The notes beneath the pieces were generated by a model that had not been told where the DNA came from, made no database searches, and worked only from the letters and a program-made list of their open reading frames with translations. Shown here piece by piece: positions 36,752-45,675 of a stretch of 64,000 bases of DNA (positions within the stretch are counted from its first letter, which is position 1; each line of letters begins with the position of its first letter). The DNA is taken from assembly GCA_041687675.1 (NCBI GenBank), contig JAWLBM010000026.1:11268-75267 (forward strand), written 5' to 3'. Origin of the DNA: JAWLBM01 sp041687675. Its GTDB lineage: Bacteria; Pseudomonadota; Alphaproteobacteria; Rhizobiales; Pleomorphomonadaceae. A program made the translations under genes and the position numbers.

Positions 36752-37636
36752 TCAGCCGACCACCTCGACACCCATCCGCCAGCGCCGCGCCTCGCCGGGC
36801 GCGAGAATAACGATTCCCGGCTTCTCACGGAAATCGCCGGCAAAGCCCGCCGGGTCGGCATGGCCCTGCCAGGGTTCCACGCAGACATAGGGAGCGCCGG
36901 CGCCCGGCTTGGTCCAGATGCCGAGGTCGGGCGAGTCCGGGAAATCGATCGCGAGCCGCCGCCGGCCCTCGACGCCGTAGACGAGGCGCCGCGAGGCGAG
37001 CCCGGCGAACACCAGCGCGCCGCCGGCAAACAGGTTGTCGGAGAGGGCGAGGCGGCGGTCCCTGACCGGCGAGGGCCCCGCTTCGGCCGAGAGGAGGCTG
37101 TCCGGGTCGGGCCGGCGGACGGGGCCGGGCTCGTCGGCCTCGAATATCATCACGTGGTCCTCGCGCGCGCCGCCGAAGGGCAGCGGCCAGCGGAAGCCCG
37201 GGTGGAAGCCGAAGCTCGCCGGCAGAGGCTCGCCGCCGGGGTTGGAGAGCACCGCCGTCGTCTCCAGCCGGTCGCCGGCGATCGCGTGGGTGACGTCGAG
37301 GCGGAAGGCGAAGGGGTAGGCGGCGCGGGTCCCGGCGTCGTCCTCGAGGCGCAGCGTCACCGCGTCCGCCGAGGCGGCGACCACCGAGAAGCCGCGGCGG
37401 CGGGCGAAGCCGTGCTGGGGCAGCGAGTAGGTCGCCTCCCCGAGCCGGTAGGTGTCCCCGGCCACCCGGCCGACGATCGGGAAGAGCAGCGGCGCGCGCC
37501 CGGACCAGACGGCCGGATCGCCGCTCCAGAGGAGGTCCGCCCCCTCGAAGACGAGGGTCTGCAGCTCGGCCCCGAGGGTCGAGACGGTGGCGGCGAGCCG
37601 GGAACCGGCGATCGTGAGGAGCGTTCCGCTGGTCAT
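36752..37636 (-). CDS. Aldose 1-epimerase family protein
   Basis: A 294-residue beta-sandwich enzyme related to galactose mutarotase. LGAELQTLVFEGADLLWSGD, LLFPIVGRVAGDTYRLG, HGFARRRGFSV and ASFGFHPGFRWPLP carry the conserved His residues, and VEPWQGHADPAG the acidic catalytic region. It interconverts anomers of a free or phosphorylated hexose; substrate unclear. It is divergent from the SDR gene, 72 bp away. Confidence 0.82.
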   Translation of the reverse strand: MTSGTLLTIAGSRLAATVSTLGAELQTLVFEGADLLWSGDPAVWSGRAPLLFPIVGRVAGDTYRLGEATYSLPQHGFARRRGFSVVAASADAVTLRLEDDAGTRAAYPFAFRLDVTHAIAGDRLETTAVLSNPGGEPLPASFGFHPGFRWPLPFGGAREDHVMIFEADEPGPVRRPDPDSLLSAEAGPSPVRDRRLALSDNLFAGGALVFAGLASRRLVYGVEGRRRLAIDFPDSPDLGIWTKPGAGAPYVCVEPWQGHADPAGFAGDFREKPGIVILAPGEARRWRMGVEVVG

Positions 37637-37708
37637 GTCGATCGGTCGCCCGAACCGGGCCGCCGGTCAAGTCCCCCGGGATGGCGGAGGCCATCGGAAG
37701 GAGAGATC

Positions 37709-38491
37709 ATGGACCTTTCCGGCAAGGTGGCGCTGGTGACCGGAGCCGGATCCGGCATCGGCAGGGCCTCGGCCGTGCGCTTCGCGGCGGCCGGCGCGGC
37801 GGTGGGCGCCCTCGGGCGCACCGAGGAGGAGGTGCGCGACACCTGCGCGGAGATCCGCAGCGCCGGCGGTCGGTCGATCGCCCTCACGGCGGACATCTCC
37901 GTCGAGGAGGAGATGCGCACCGCGATCGACCGGCTCGCCGGCGAGTGCGGCGGCCTCGACGTGGTCTTCGCCAACGCCGGCGTCAACGGCGTCTGGGCGC
38001 CGATCGACGAGTTGAAGCCGGAGGAGTTCGACCGGACCGTCACGATCAACCTCCGCGGCACCTTCCTCACCCTGCACCTCTCGGTGCCGCACCTGAAGCG
38101 ACGGGGCGGCGGCTCGATCCTGGTCACCAGCTCGATCAACGGCACGCGCACCTTCACCACCCCTGGCGCCACCGCCTACGCCTCCACCAAGGCGGCGCAG
38201 TACGCCATGGTGCAGATGCTCGCCGTGGAACTCGGGCCGCACAAGGTGCGCGTCAACGCCATCTGCCCCGGCCGGATCGACACCGAGATCGAGGAAAACA
38301 CCGAAACGCACCGCGCCGACGCGGCCGCCTTTCCCTCCGAATTCCCCGAAGGCGACATCCCGCTCACCGGCAAGGAGGCCGGCAAGGCGGCCGACGTCGC
38401 CGAGCTCGCGCTCTTCCTCGCCTCCCCCTCCGCCCGGCACATCACCGGCACCGCGGTGTGGATAGACGGCGCCCAGTCGCTGGTGCGCTGA
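37709..38491 (+). CDS. SDR family NAD(P)-dependent oxidoreductase
   Basis: A 260-residue classical short-chain dehydrogenase. TGAGSGIG (about 11-18) binds the cofactor, VFANAG is the NNAG-type motif, the catalytic triad is Ser in LVTSSINGT with YASTK, and PGRIDTEI follows. The Ala/Gly cofactor loop ALGRTEE does not clearly say NAD or NADP. Substrate unknown. A good AAGGAGAG ribosome site precedes the ATG at 37709. Confidence 0.85.
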   Translation: MDLSGKVALVTGAGSGIGRASAVRFAAAGAAVGALGRTEEEVRDTCAEIRSAGGRSIALTADISVEEEMRTAIDRLAGECGGLDVVFANAGVNGVWAPIDELKPEEFDRTVTINLRGTFLTLHLSVPHLKRRGGGSILVTSSINGTRTFTTPGATAYASTKAAQYAMVQMLAVELGPHKVRVNAICPGRIDTEIEENTETHRADAAAFPSEFPEGDIPLTGKEAGKAADVAELALFLASPSARHITGTAVWIDGAQSLVR

Positions 38492-38578
38492 TCCGGCGCT
38501 CCCGTCGCGACTGGCGCCCGCCGGCCATGGACCTTAGGGTGGCGCCGGCGAATCCGGGACGGCGGCGAAGGGAAGCGG

Positions 38579-40396
38579 ATGCGGGATCCGGCGGAGGTGT
38601 TGAGGACGGTCTTCGGCTTTCCGGAGTTCCGGCCCGGCCAGGGCGAGGTCGTGGAGCACGTCGCCGCGGGCGGCGACGCGCTGGTGCTGTTCCCGACCGG
38701 CAAGGGCAAGTCGCTCTGCTACCAGATCCCGGCGATCGCCCGCCAGGGCACCGGCATCGTCGTCTCGCCGCTGGTGGCGCTGATGCACGACCAGGTGGAG
38801 AACCTGCGCCAGGCCGGCGTCCGCGCCTCCGCGCTCCATTCCGCGCTCGACCCGGAGGAGGCCCGGTCGGTGCGCGAGGAGGCGCGTTCGGGGGCGCTGG
38901 ATCTTCTCTATGTCACGCCGGAGCGGCTCCTCACCAACGGCTTCATCGATTTCCTCGGCCGCATCCCCCTCGCGCTCTTCGCCATCGACGAGGCGCATTG
39001 CGTCAGCCAGTGGGGCCACGACTTCCGCCCGGAATACGCCGGGCTCGGCATCCTCGGCGAGCGCTTCCCGGGCGTTCCACGCATCGCCCTCACCGCGACC
39101 GCCGACCCGCGCACCCGCGACGACATCGTCCGCTCGCTGAGGCTCGAGGACGCGGCCGTCTTCGAGGCGAGCTTCGATCGCCCCAACATCAGCTACACCA
39201 TCGCCGAGAAGCAGGAGCCGAAGCGCCAGCTGCTCGACGTCCTCGCCCGCCACCGCGGCGAGAGCGGCATCGTCTACTGCCTCAGCCGCAAGTCGGTGGA
39301 GGCGACGGCGGAGTGGCTGAACGGCCGCGGCATCCGCGCCCTGCCCTACCATGCCGGGCTCGACCGGGCTGTGCGCACCGCCAACCAGGACGCCTTTCTC
39401 AAGGAGGAGGGGCTCGCCCTCGTCGCCACCGTCGCCTTCGGCATGGGCGTCGACAAGCCCGACGTGCGCTACGTCGTCCACATGGACCTGCCCTCCAGCA
39501 TCGAGGCCTACTACCAGGAGACCGGCCGCGCCGGTCGCGACGGCTTTCCCGCCGAGGCCTTCATGGTGTTCGGCATGGGCGACGTGGTGCTGAGGCGCCG
39601 GATGATCGACGAGGGCGGCGCGCCGGACGCGGTGAAGCGGATCGAGCGCGCCAAGCTCGACGCCCTCGTCGCCCTTTGCGAGACCTGCGACTGCCGGCGG
39701 CAGACGATCCTGCGCCATTTCGGCGAGCCGCACCCGGGCGGCTGCATGGCCTGCGACACCTGCCTCGAGCCGGTGGCGCAGTGGGACGGCACGGAGGCGG
39801 CGCAGAAACTGCTCTCGGCGATCGTCCGCACCGGCCAGCGCTTCGGCGCCGGGCACGTCATCGACGTGCTGCGCGGGCGCACCACGGACAAGGTCGTGCA
39901 GTTCGGACACGACCAGGTGAAGACCTTCGGGGTCGGCGCCGACATGGACGCCAAGGCCTGGCAGTCGGTGCTGCGCCAGCTGGTCTCGGCCGGGGTGGTG
40001 GGGGTGGACCACGAGGGCTACGGCGCCCTCGTCCTCGGCGAGGGCGCGCGGGAGATCCTGAAGGGCGAGCGGACCATCACGCTCCGCCAGGCCGCGCCGC
40101 CCCGCAAGACGCGGCGGCAGCGGCAGGCCGAGGCGGCGCCGGTCGAGGCGGGGACGCCCGACGCGCTGCTGTTCGAGCGGTTGAGGGCGACGCGCACCGC
40201 GCTCGCCCGCGAGCAGGGCGTGCCGCCCTACATCGTCTTCGGCGACGCCGCCCTCTGGTCGATGGTGGCGGTGAAGCCGCGGACCCTCGACGAGATGGCG
40301 ACGGTGAGCGGCGTCGGCGCCGAGAAACTGAAGCGCTACGGCCGGCAGTTCCTCGCCGCCGTCGCCGAATGGCGGGATGCGGCGGAGCCCGCCTGA
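38579..40396 (+). CDS. recQ: ATP-dependent DNA helicase RecQ
   Basis: A 605-residue 3'-5' helicase acting in recombination and repair. Walker A PTGKGKSL (about 39-46), DEAH box at 137-140 (FAIDEAHCVSQWGHD), ALTATADPRTRDDI, helicase C motifs (YHAGLDR, GRAGRDG), the zinc-binding cysteines (CETCDCRR...CMACDTC), an RQC winged helix, and an HRDC domain near the C-terminus (about 520-600). Length fits bacterial RecQ. Confidence 0.94.
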   Translation: MRDPAEVLRTVFGFPEFRPGQGEVVEHVAAGGDALVLFPTGKGKSLCYQIPAIARQGTGIVVSPLVALMHDQVENLRQAGVRASALHSALDPEEARSVREEARSGALDLLYVTPERLLTNGFIDFLGRIPLALFAIDEAHCVSQWGHDFRPEYAGLGILGERFPGVPRIALTATADPRTRDDIVRSLRLEDAAVFEASFDRPNISYTIAEKQEPKRQLLDVLARHRGESGIVYCLSRKSVEATAEWLNGRGIRALPYHAGLDRAVRTANQDAFLKEEGLALVATVAFGMGVDKPDVRYVVHMDLPSSIEAYYQETGRAGRDGFPAEAFMVFGMGDVVLRRRMIDEGGAPDAVKRIERAKLDALVALCETCDCRRQTILRHFGEPHPGGCMACDTCLEPVAQWDGTEAAQKLLSAIVRTGQRFGAGHVIDVLRGRTTDKVVQFGHDQVKTFGVGADMDAKAWQSVLRQLVSAGVVGVDHEGYGALVLGEGAREILKGERTITLRQAAPPRKTRRQRQAEAAPVEAGTPDALLFERLRATRTALAREQGVPPYIVFGDAALWSMVAVKPRTLDEMATVSGVGAEKLKRYGRQFLAAVAEWRDAAEPA

Positions 40397-40402
40397 GGGC
40401 GC

Positions 40403-40630
40403 CTACTCCTCCTCGCTCTGGTCGCTCTCCGGCTTGCGGTGGCGGCTCTCCTGGTTCATGCCCTGGCGGCTCACCGGGAATTCGCTCTGCCGCACGCCCT
40501 CCTTCGGCGTCTTCGCCGGCGGATTGCGGAGGATCTCCTCGTTGGTCTCGTGGAGGTCCTGCTCGCGCGGATAGTCGGGCTTGCGCTCGAACTCGCGGAT
40601 CTGCTGCTCGTGGGTCTTCCTGCCGGCCAT
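40403..40630 (-). CDS. Small highly charged hydrophilic protein
   Basis: A 75-residue protein rich in Glu, Arg, Gln and Pro (MAGRKTHEQQIREFERKPDY; ending ESDQSEEE). No hydrophobic core is obvious and it is probably intrinsically disordered. Similar short proteins occur in Hyphomicrobiales genomes, but I know no function. It lies 40 bp downstream of a small membrane-protein gene on the same strand and converges with recQ. Confidence 0.6.
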   Translation of the reverse strand: MAGRKTHEQQIREFERKPDYPREQDLHETNEEILRNPPAKTPKEGVRQSEFPVSRQGMNQESRHRKPESDQSEEE

Positions 40631-40670
40631 GGCGTTTCTCCTGTCGGGTTCGTCCCCCCGGGACCCCGGT

Positions 40671-40856
40671 TCACGTCACCGCCAGCACCAGCGCGACCAG
40701 GATCGCGAGGATCAGGCCCGCGATGAAGATCGCGCGCCGGCGGCGGGTGGTGAGGATGATCTCTCCCTGCCGGACGTCGCCGGCCTCGAAGGTGGGCGGC
40801 GCGCCGGGATCGGTGTCGACCGGTCCGTGCTGCTTGTGCGGGTCATGCGGATCCAT
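40671..40856 (-). CDS. Small single-TM protein
   Basis: A 61-residue protein with a hydrophilic His/Asp/Pro-rich N-terminus, a GEIILTTRRRR stop-transfer-like basic stretch, and one C-terminal membrane helix (AIFIAGLILAILVALVLAV). Probably C-tail-anchored in the inner membrane with the N-terminus in the cytoplasm. Function unknown. It starts 24 bp after the DUF4142 gene on the same strand. Confidence 0.6.
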   Translation of the reverse strand: MDPHDPHKQHGPVDTDPGAPPTFEAGDVRQGEIILTTRRRRAIFIAGLILAILVALVLAVT

Positions 40857-40880
40857 CGGCCTGGCTCCCGTGCCGGAGGG

Positions 40881-41450
40881 TCAGCGCTTGCGGGCGAGGT
40901 CGCTGCCGTCCTCGTAGTGCTGGAGCAGCAGCGGCAGCATCCGCTCGGCGTAGTCGACGATCGGCTGCTCGCCGCCGGCGAAGGCGTAGCGGCGGAAGAG
41001 GTCGATCGCCTCCTGGTGGACGTAGAGCTGGCGCCTCAGGTACTCGGCCTCGAACTCCTTGCCGCCGAAGTCGGAGAGATTGTCGAGCATCTCCCGGTGG
41101 ACGGGCACGAGTTCCGGGTCGCCGGGGGCGAGGTCCGCCTCGGCGGCCGCGGCGCGCAGCGCCTCGGTGGCCTGCCCGTGGTCGTTCATCGTCCCCTTGG
41201 CGAAGGCGATGACGTCTCCGGACATGCCGCGCTCCAGCGCGAGGCGCCCGGCCATGACCTCGAAGAGGTTCAGGCTCGCCGCGCGGGCGACGAAACTTGC
41301 TGTACCGATGGCGGCGGCGGCCGTGGCACCGGTCTCGGCCTCCGGGCCGGCTCCGGCCGGTGGCGGCGCCGGGTTCGGCAGAGTCTCCTGGGCCGTGCCC
41401 GGCGCCGCGACGAGCATGACGGCAAGGGCTGCGGCTGCGGGGAGCTTCAT
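40881..41450 (-). CDS. Periplasmic DUF4142 protein
   Basis: A 189-residue protein with a signal peptide (MKLPAAAALAVMLVAAPGTA) and a helical DUF4142 domain: TASFVARAASLNLFEVMAGR, IAFAKGTMNDHGQATEALRA and QLYVHQEAIDLFRRYA form a ferritin-like bundle. Members are secreted proteins of unknown role, often in stress-related small operons. The ATG at 41450 is chosen because the signal starts there. Confidence 0.75.
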   Translation of the reverse strand: MKLPAAAALAVMLVAAPGTAQETLPNPAPPPAGAGPEAETGATAAAAIGTASFVARAASLNLFEVMAGRLALERGMSGDVIAFAKGTMNDHGQATEALRAAAAEADLAPGDPELVPVHREMLDNLSDFGGKEFEAEYLRRQLYVHQEAIDLFRRYAFAGGEQPIVDYAERMLPLLLQHYEDGSDLARKR

Positions 41451-41554
41451 CGGTCGGTCCTTCCGTCTGGATGTCGCCGTGGGCAATGCGCCTTCGACAG
41501 GTCAACCGGTGCGCGGCGCTCCGGTTCCGGGCCGGCGGCGATGCACGGGCCCGG

Positions 41555-41779
41555 TCAGGGGATGAGGTCGTCGGCGCCCGAGGCGCGCCGGGCCGTCAGC
41601 ATGACCAGGCACCAGCCCGCCTTGGTGGGCTTCCAGCAGCAGCCGTCGGCGACGACGAGGCCGCGCTCGATCAGCACCGGCGGGATGTGCTCGCTGCGCA
41701 GCATCCGCCCGGCCTCGCGCGTGAGATGCTCGAGGACGCGCCACTCGCGCTCGCCGATCCCGGCGGTCCGGTCCTCCAT
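41555..41779 (-). CDS. Small protein of unknown function
   Basis: A 74-residue protein (MEDRTAGIGEREWRVLEHLT...) with a helix-turn-like N-terminal half and CCWKPTKAGWCLVMLTARR near the end. The pattern resembles a short winged-helix-like fold, but I do not recognise a family. The ATG at 41779 follows a strong terminator on the same strand (41814-41853), so the gene must have its own promoter in about 35 bp or be expressed by readthrough; coding status is moderate. Confidence 0.45.
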   Translation of the reverse strand: MEDRTAGIGEREWRVLEHLTREAGRMLRSEHIPPVLIERGLVVADGCCWKPTKAGWCLVMLTARRASGADDLIP

Positions 41780-41813
41780 GATGCGGTCCTCCTTGGCCAG
41801 GGCCTTCAACGGC

Positions 41814-41853
41814 AAAAGGCGGGTCGCCCCCGGATCGGGGCGCCCCGCCTTTT
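41814..41853 (-). terminator. Rho-independent terminator, bidirectional in form
   Basis: AAAAGGCGGG (41814-41823) pairs with CCCGCCTTTT (41844-41853), with a second GC hairpin in the loop (CGCCCC/GGGGCG). On the minus strand it ends in TTTT and lies 31 bp after the small secreted-protein gene. Confidence 0.75.
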
Positions 41854-41883
41854 CACCTTCGGCGGTGCGTTGCGGCTCCGCGG

Positions 41884-42174
41884 TCAGTCGGCGTGGGGGC
41901 TGTTCACCCGCCCGGTGGCGCGGTCGAGGTTCGGACCGAACCACGGCTTGGTCTGGTAGATCGTCTCCGGCGCGTCGTTGGTGGCGATCGCCGAGGTCGA
42001 CACCGCGTCGACCGGCCGCGGCGCCACGCGATCGTCGGCAAGCTCGAGCTGGCGGTCATAGGAGCGGGAGAAGGCCGGGTCGGTCACCTGGCTGCGGTCC
42101 CAGCCGGCGAGGGCCGGAGAGGCGATGGCGAGCGACAGGGCGGCGGCGGCGAAAGCGGAAACATACTTGGTCAT
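41884..42174 (-). CDS. Small secreted protein, unknown function
   Basis: A 96-residue protein with a clear signal peptide (MTKYVSAFAAAALSLAIASP, cleavage after ALA near 23). The mature 73 residues are polar with scattered aromatic residues and no Cys. I do not recognise a family. Start at ATG 42174; the terminator at 41814-41853 ends the transcript. The 234 bp upstream to the BKACE gene stop are AT-rich and hold no further gene I can support. Confidence 0.6.
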   Translation of the reverse strand: MTKYVSAFAAAALSLAIASPALAGWDRSQVTDPAFSRSYDRQLELADDRVAPRPVDAVSTSAIATNDAPETIYQTKPWFGPNLDRATGRVNSPHAD

Positions 42175-42408
42175 ATCTGTCTTCCTTGTTCTCGAATTCG
42201 AGAGGCGAATACAAGCACTCACCTTTTCTCAGGCAGGCTCTGTCCCGCGTCTCTCGAGGACTTATCTAGGCGCTCGCTCCATATTCGGCAAATGATATGA
42301 GAAAGACCGGCTCGTGAACGTCTTTCACGACACGAGGACCGGCCCTCTCGGTTCCATCACGGCGATTTCAACGGCGCGAGTACTTGCCGCCGGCCGCTTT
42401 CACCAGCG

Positions 42409-43257
42409 CTATTCCGCCCACTCCGCCCAGTCCCGGCGCAGGTCGTCGGCCCGGGCGATCGTCACCCCGAGGCCCTGCAGGGCCTCGGCGGAAATGCGCA
42501 CCAGCGCCGCGTTGTCGGGCGCGAGGCGGCCGTCCGGCAGCAGGCGGTTGTTCTCGAAGCCGACCCGGACGTGCCCGCCGAGCAGCGCCGCCGCGGTGGT
42601 CGCGGCCGCCTCGCGCCGGCCGAAGGCGCAGACGCTCCAGTGGCCGAAGCGCGGCGCGCCGACGGCGATGAAGGGCAGCAGGTCCGCCGGCGCGGAGACC
42701 TGCCCGGGCGTGTAGCGGCCGAGCACGTAGAGCACCGGAATGTCGTCGGCCGGGACGAGGCCCCGCCGCTTCATGTCGTCGAGGCGCACCCCCTCCTCCG
42801 GCGCGTAGAGGATGACCTGCGGGACGATGCGCTCGCTCTTCAGGTCCGCGAGGAAGGCGGCGAAGTCGGCTTCCGCGGCCTCGTCCGGCACGAGTTCGCG
42901 CAGCGCCAGCGACACCGCCTCCGGCCGCACCTCCCGCACCACCGCCATCTGCTCGGACGGCCGATAGCGGCCGAGCGACTCCGAGGTGATCTGCAGGACG
43001 AGGCGCCGGCCGACCGCGGCCCGGATCGCGGCGGTGGCATCGCGATAGGCGGCGGCGTCGAGGAGATGCCCGCCGTCGCGGTCGCGCACATGCACGTGGA
43101 TCATCGCCGACCCCGCCTCGAGGCACGCCGCGGCGGTGCGGGCGAGCGCCGGCGGGTCGAGGGGGATCGCCGGATGGTCGGCCTGCGTCAGCCGGCCGCC
43201 GTTCGGGGCGACCGCCACGGCGACGGGCCCGTCCGCCCCGGTGGGTTCGCTCTGCAT
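42409..43257 (-). CDS. Beta-keto acid cleavage enzyme (BKACE, DUF849)
   Basis: BKACE enzymes condense a beta-keto acid with acetyl-CoA and cleave it to acetoacetate and a new acyl-CoA; the first known member, Kce, acts in lysine fermentation. The 282-residue TIM barrel has AVAVAPNGGRLTQADHPAIP, the zinc-binding HVHVRD (His54, His56), EAVSLALRELVP and VRVGFENNRLLPDGRLAPDN near the C-terminus. The substrate-defining residues cannot be read with confidence. It is divergent from the RpiR regulator, 82 bp away, which suggests a shared catabolic locus with the aminotransferase and TRAP transporter. Confidence 0.88.
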   Translation of the reverse strand: MQSEPTGADGPVAVAVAPNGGRLTQADHPAIPLDPPALARTAAACLEAGSAMIHVHVRDRDGGHLLDAAAYRDATAAIRAAVGRRLVLQITSESLGRYRPSEQMAVVREVRPEAVSLALRELVPDEAAEADFAAFLADLKSERIVPQVILYAPEEGVRLDDMKRRGLVPADDIPVLYVLGRYTPGQVSAPADLLPFIAVGAPRFGHWSVCAFGRREAAATTAAALLGGHVRVGFENNRLLPDGRLAPDNAALVRISAEALQGLGVTIARADDLRRDWAEWAE

Positions 43258-43273
43258 GCTTTGTGCTCCAAAT

Positions 43274-43310
43274 GATGCAAGATTGGGCATCTATGAGACA
43301 ATCGTTGCAT
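43274..43310. promoter_or_regulatory. Inverted repeats between BKACE and RpiR genes
   Basis: The 82-bp divergent gap is AT-rich and contains GATGC-N8-GCATC (43274-43291) and an ATGCAA/TTGCAT pair (43275-43280 and 43305-43310). These are plausible RpiR operators controlling both directions; the call is by position and symmetry only. Confidence 0.4.
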
Positions 43311-43339
43311 GCCTCGCGCCGCCCGTCTACACTGGGCCT

Positions 43340-44221
43340 ATGGACGCGCAGCACCTCGGCGAGCGTATCGTCACGGCCTACGGCAGCCTGCCGGCGCAGC
43401 TGCAGAAGGCTGCGCGCTTCATCCTCGACAACCCGGAGGACGTCGCCCTCCTGTCGATGCGCGAGCAGGCGAGGCGCGCCGGCATCCAGCCCTGGACCAT
43501 GAGCCGCCTCGCCAGGCGCCTCGGCCTCGACGGCTACGAGGAGCTGCGCGCGCTCTATGCCGAGGCGATGCGCCGCGGCGCCGGCAGCTTCGCCCGCCGG
43601 GCCTCGGTCCAGGTCGAGGACCAGCGGACCCGCGGGGAAATGGCGCTCGCCCGCGACATCGTCGCCACCACAGCGGCCGAGGTCAGCCGCCTCGCCGAGC
43701 CCGAGGCGCTGCGCGCGATGGTCGACGCGGCGCTCGGGCTGCACGAGGCGAAGCGGATCTTCTGTCTCGGCCTTCGCTCGAGCCATGCGGTGGCCGCCCA
43801 GTTCGCCTATGTGCTGTCGCTGATCGGCGAGAAGGCGGTCCTCGCCGACGGGTCCAGCTCCGGCCTCGACATGCTGCGCCATGCGGGGCCGGGCGATGCG
43901 ATCCTCGCCGTCAGCGTCGCACCCTACACCCGCCGGACCGTGGAGGCGACCGACTGGTGCCGCAGGCGCGGCGTCCGCCTGGTCGCGATCACCGACAGCC
44001 CGGTCGCCCCGCTGGCGGCGATGGCCGATCCCGCCATCCTGGTCTCCACCGAGAGTCCCTCGTTCTTCCACGCCATGGCTCCCGCCTTCGTGGTCGGCGA
44101 GGTGCTGGCGGCGCTGCTGGCCGGGCGCGGCGGCGAGGCCTCCCTCGCCGCCCTCACCGAAACCGAGAAACAGCTGGCCGAGTTCGGGGTCCACTGGAAC
44201 CCCGGGAAGAGGAAGACGTGA
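43340..44221 (+). CDS. MurR/RpiR family transcriptional regulator
   Basis: A 293-residue regulator: N-terminal HTH_6 domain (about 1-80, LPAQLQKAARFILDNPEDVA and QPWTMSRLARRLGLDGYEEL) and a C-terminal SIS domain (about 125-265, RIFCLGLRSSHAVAAQF, VLADGSSSGLDML). SIS domains usually sense phosphosugars, yet many RpiR proteins near amino-acid catabolic genes respond to other metabolites. Its stop overlaps the aminotransferase GTG start by 4 bp, so they are one operon. Confidence 0.88.
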   Translation: MDAQHLGERIVTAYGSLPAQLQKAARFILDNPEDVALLSMREQARRAGIQPWTMSRLARRLGLDGYEELRALYAEAMRRGAGSFARRASVQVEDQRTRGEMALARDIVATTAAEVSRLAEPEALRAMVDAALGLHEAKRIFCLGLRSSHAVAAQFAYVLSLIGEKAVLADGSSSGLDMLRHAGPGDAILAVSVAPYTRRTVEATDWCRRRGVRLVAITDSPVAPLAAMADPAILVSTESPSFFHAMAPAFVVGEVLAALLAGRGGEASLAALTETEKQLAEFGVHWNPGKRKT

Positions 44222-45546
44222 CCCGCATCCTGCATAGAGCCATCGCCCCGGACCTCCCCGTCGCCGTCGGCGGGCGCGGCGTCGAACTGTTCGACGCCGC
44301 CGGGCGGGCCTACATCGACGGCTCCGGCGGCGCCGCCGTCTCCTGCCTCGGCCACGGCCACCCGGATGTGATCGCCGCGATCCGCGCCCAGGCGGAGGCG
44401 CTGGAATACGCCCACACCAGCTTCTTCACCACCGAGCCGGCCGAGCGCCTCGCCGACAGGCTGGTCGCCGGCGCGCCGGCTGGAATCAGCCACGTCTACT
44501 TCGTCTCCGGCGGATCGGAGGCCGTCGAGGCGGCGCTGAAGATGGCCCGCCAGTACCACGTCGAGCGCGGCCAGCCCGGCCGCCGCCACGTCATCGCCCG
44601 CCGCCAGAGCTACCACGGCAACACCCTCGGAGCGCTGGCCGCCGGCGGCAACATGTGGCGCCGCGAGCCGTTCCGGCCGATCCTCACCGAGACCCACCAC
44701 ATCGCCCCCTGCTACGCGTACCGCCATCGCGAGCCGGGCGAGAGCCTGGAGGCCTACGGGCGGCGGGCGGCCGACGAGCTGGAAGCGAAGATCGCCGAGC
44801 TCGGCCCGGAGACGGTGATGGCCTTCATCGCCGAGCCGGTGGTCGGCGCCACCGCCGGCGCGGTGCCTGCCGCCCCGGGGTATCTGAAGCGCGTCCGCGA
44901 GATCTGCGACCGCCATGGCGTGCTCCTGATCCTCGACGAGGTGATGTGCGGCATGGGCCGCACCGGCACGCTGCACGCCTGCGAGCAGGACGGCGTCGCG
45001 CCCGACCTGATGACCATCGCCAAGGGCCTCGGCGGCGGCTACCAGCCGATCGGCGCGACGCTGCTGTCGCGGCCGATCTTCGACGCCTTCGCGACCGGCT
45101 CGGGCGCGTTCCAGCACGGCCACACCTACATCGGCCACCCGGTCGCCTGCGCCGCCGCCCTCGCCGTTCAGGAGGTGATCGAGCGGGACGACCTCCTCGC
45201 CAACGTGCGGGCAATGGGCGAGCGGCTGGCGCTCCGGCTGCGGGAGCGGCTCGGCGATCACCCGCACGTTGGAGACCTTCGCGGCCGCGGATTGTTCAGG
45301 GGCGTGGAGCTGGTCGAGGACCGGGCGACCAGGGCGCCCTTCGACCCGGCATTGAAACTGCACGCGCGGATCAAGCGCGAGGCGATGGATCGGGGGCTGC
45401 TGGTCTATCCGGCCGGCGGCACCGTGGACGGGCGGATCGGCGACCACGTGCTGCTCGCTCCGCCCTTCATCGTCGACGAGGCGGTGGTGGACGCCATCGT
45501 CGACAGGCTGGGGGAGGCCATCGACGCCGCCATCGCGCGGCGGTGA
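44218..45546 (+). CDS. Class III (omega) aminotransferase
   Basis: A PLP-dependent transaminase of 442 residues, probably using pyruvate or 2-oxoglutarate as acceptor. FVSGGSEAVEAALKMARQYH binds the phosphate, SYHGNTLGAL follows, the Asp contact is LILDEVMCGMGRTG, and the Schiff-base lysine is Lys269 in MTIAKGLGGGYQPIG. This class handles omega- and beta-amino acids as well as amines. The GTG at 44218 overlaps the RpiR stop. With BKACE and a TRAP importer it suggests transamination to a beta-keto acid; the substrate is unknown. Confidence 0.9.
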   Translation: MTRILHRAIAPDLPVAVGGRGVELFDAAGRAYIDGSGGAAVSCLGHGHPDVIAAIRAQAEALEYAHTSFFTTEPAERLADRLVAGAPAGISHVYFVSGGSEAVEAALKMARQYHVERGQPGRRHVIARRQSYHGNTLGALAAGGNMWRREPFRPILTETHHIAPCYAYRHREPGESLEAYGRRAADELEAKIAELGPETVMAFIAEPVVGATAGAVPAAPGYLKRVREICDRHGVLLILDEVMCGMGRTGTLHACEQDGVAPDLMTIAKGLGGGYQPIGATLLSRPIFDAFATGSGAFQHGHTYIGHPVACAAALAVQEVIERDDLLANVRAMGERLALRLRERLGDHPHVGDLRGRGLFRGVELVEDRATRAPFDPALKLHARIKREAMDRGLLVYPAGGTVDGRIGDHVLLAPPFIVDEAVVDAIVDRLGEAIDAAIARR

Positions 45547-45675
45547 GGCCGCCTTCCACGAACCGGCGGGCGCGGGATCTACTTTGCTTCTCGCGCGTTG
45601 TCAGTTGAGGCAGGTCCGGCGGTCCGGACCGCGCATCGGCTCGTGAGGAGCCCAACCACAGGGAGACATCGGGCA

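Noticed and set aside
37681..40917. 1078-residue plus-strand open frame across the SDR and recQ genes
   Set aside because: It is a frame-shifted shadow of two well-supported genes and shows only Arg/Gly/Pro-rich low complexity.
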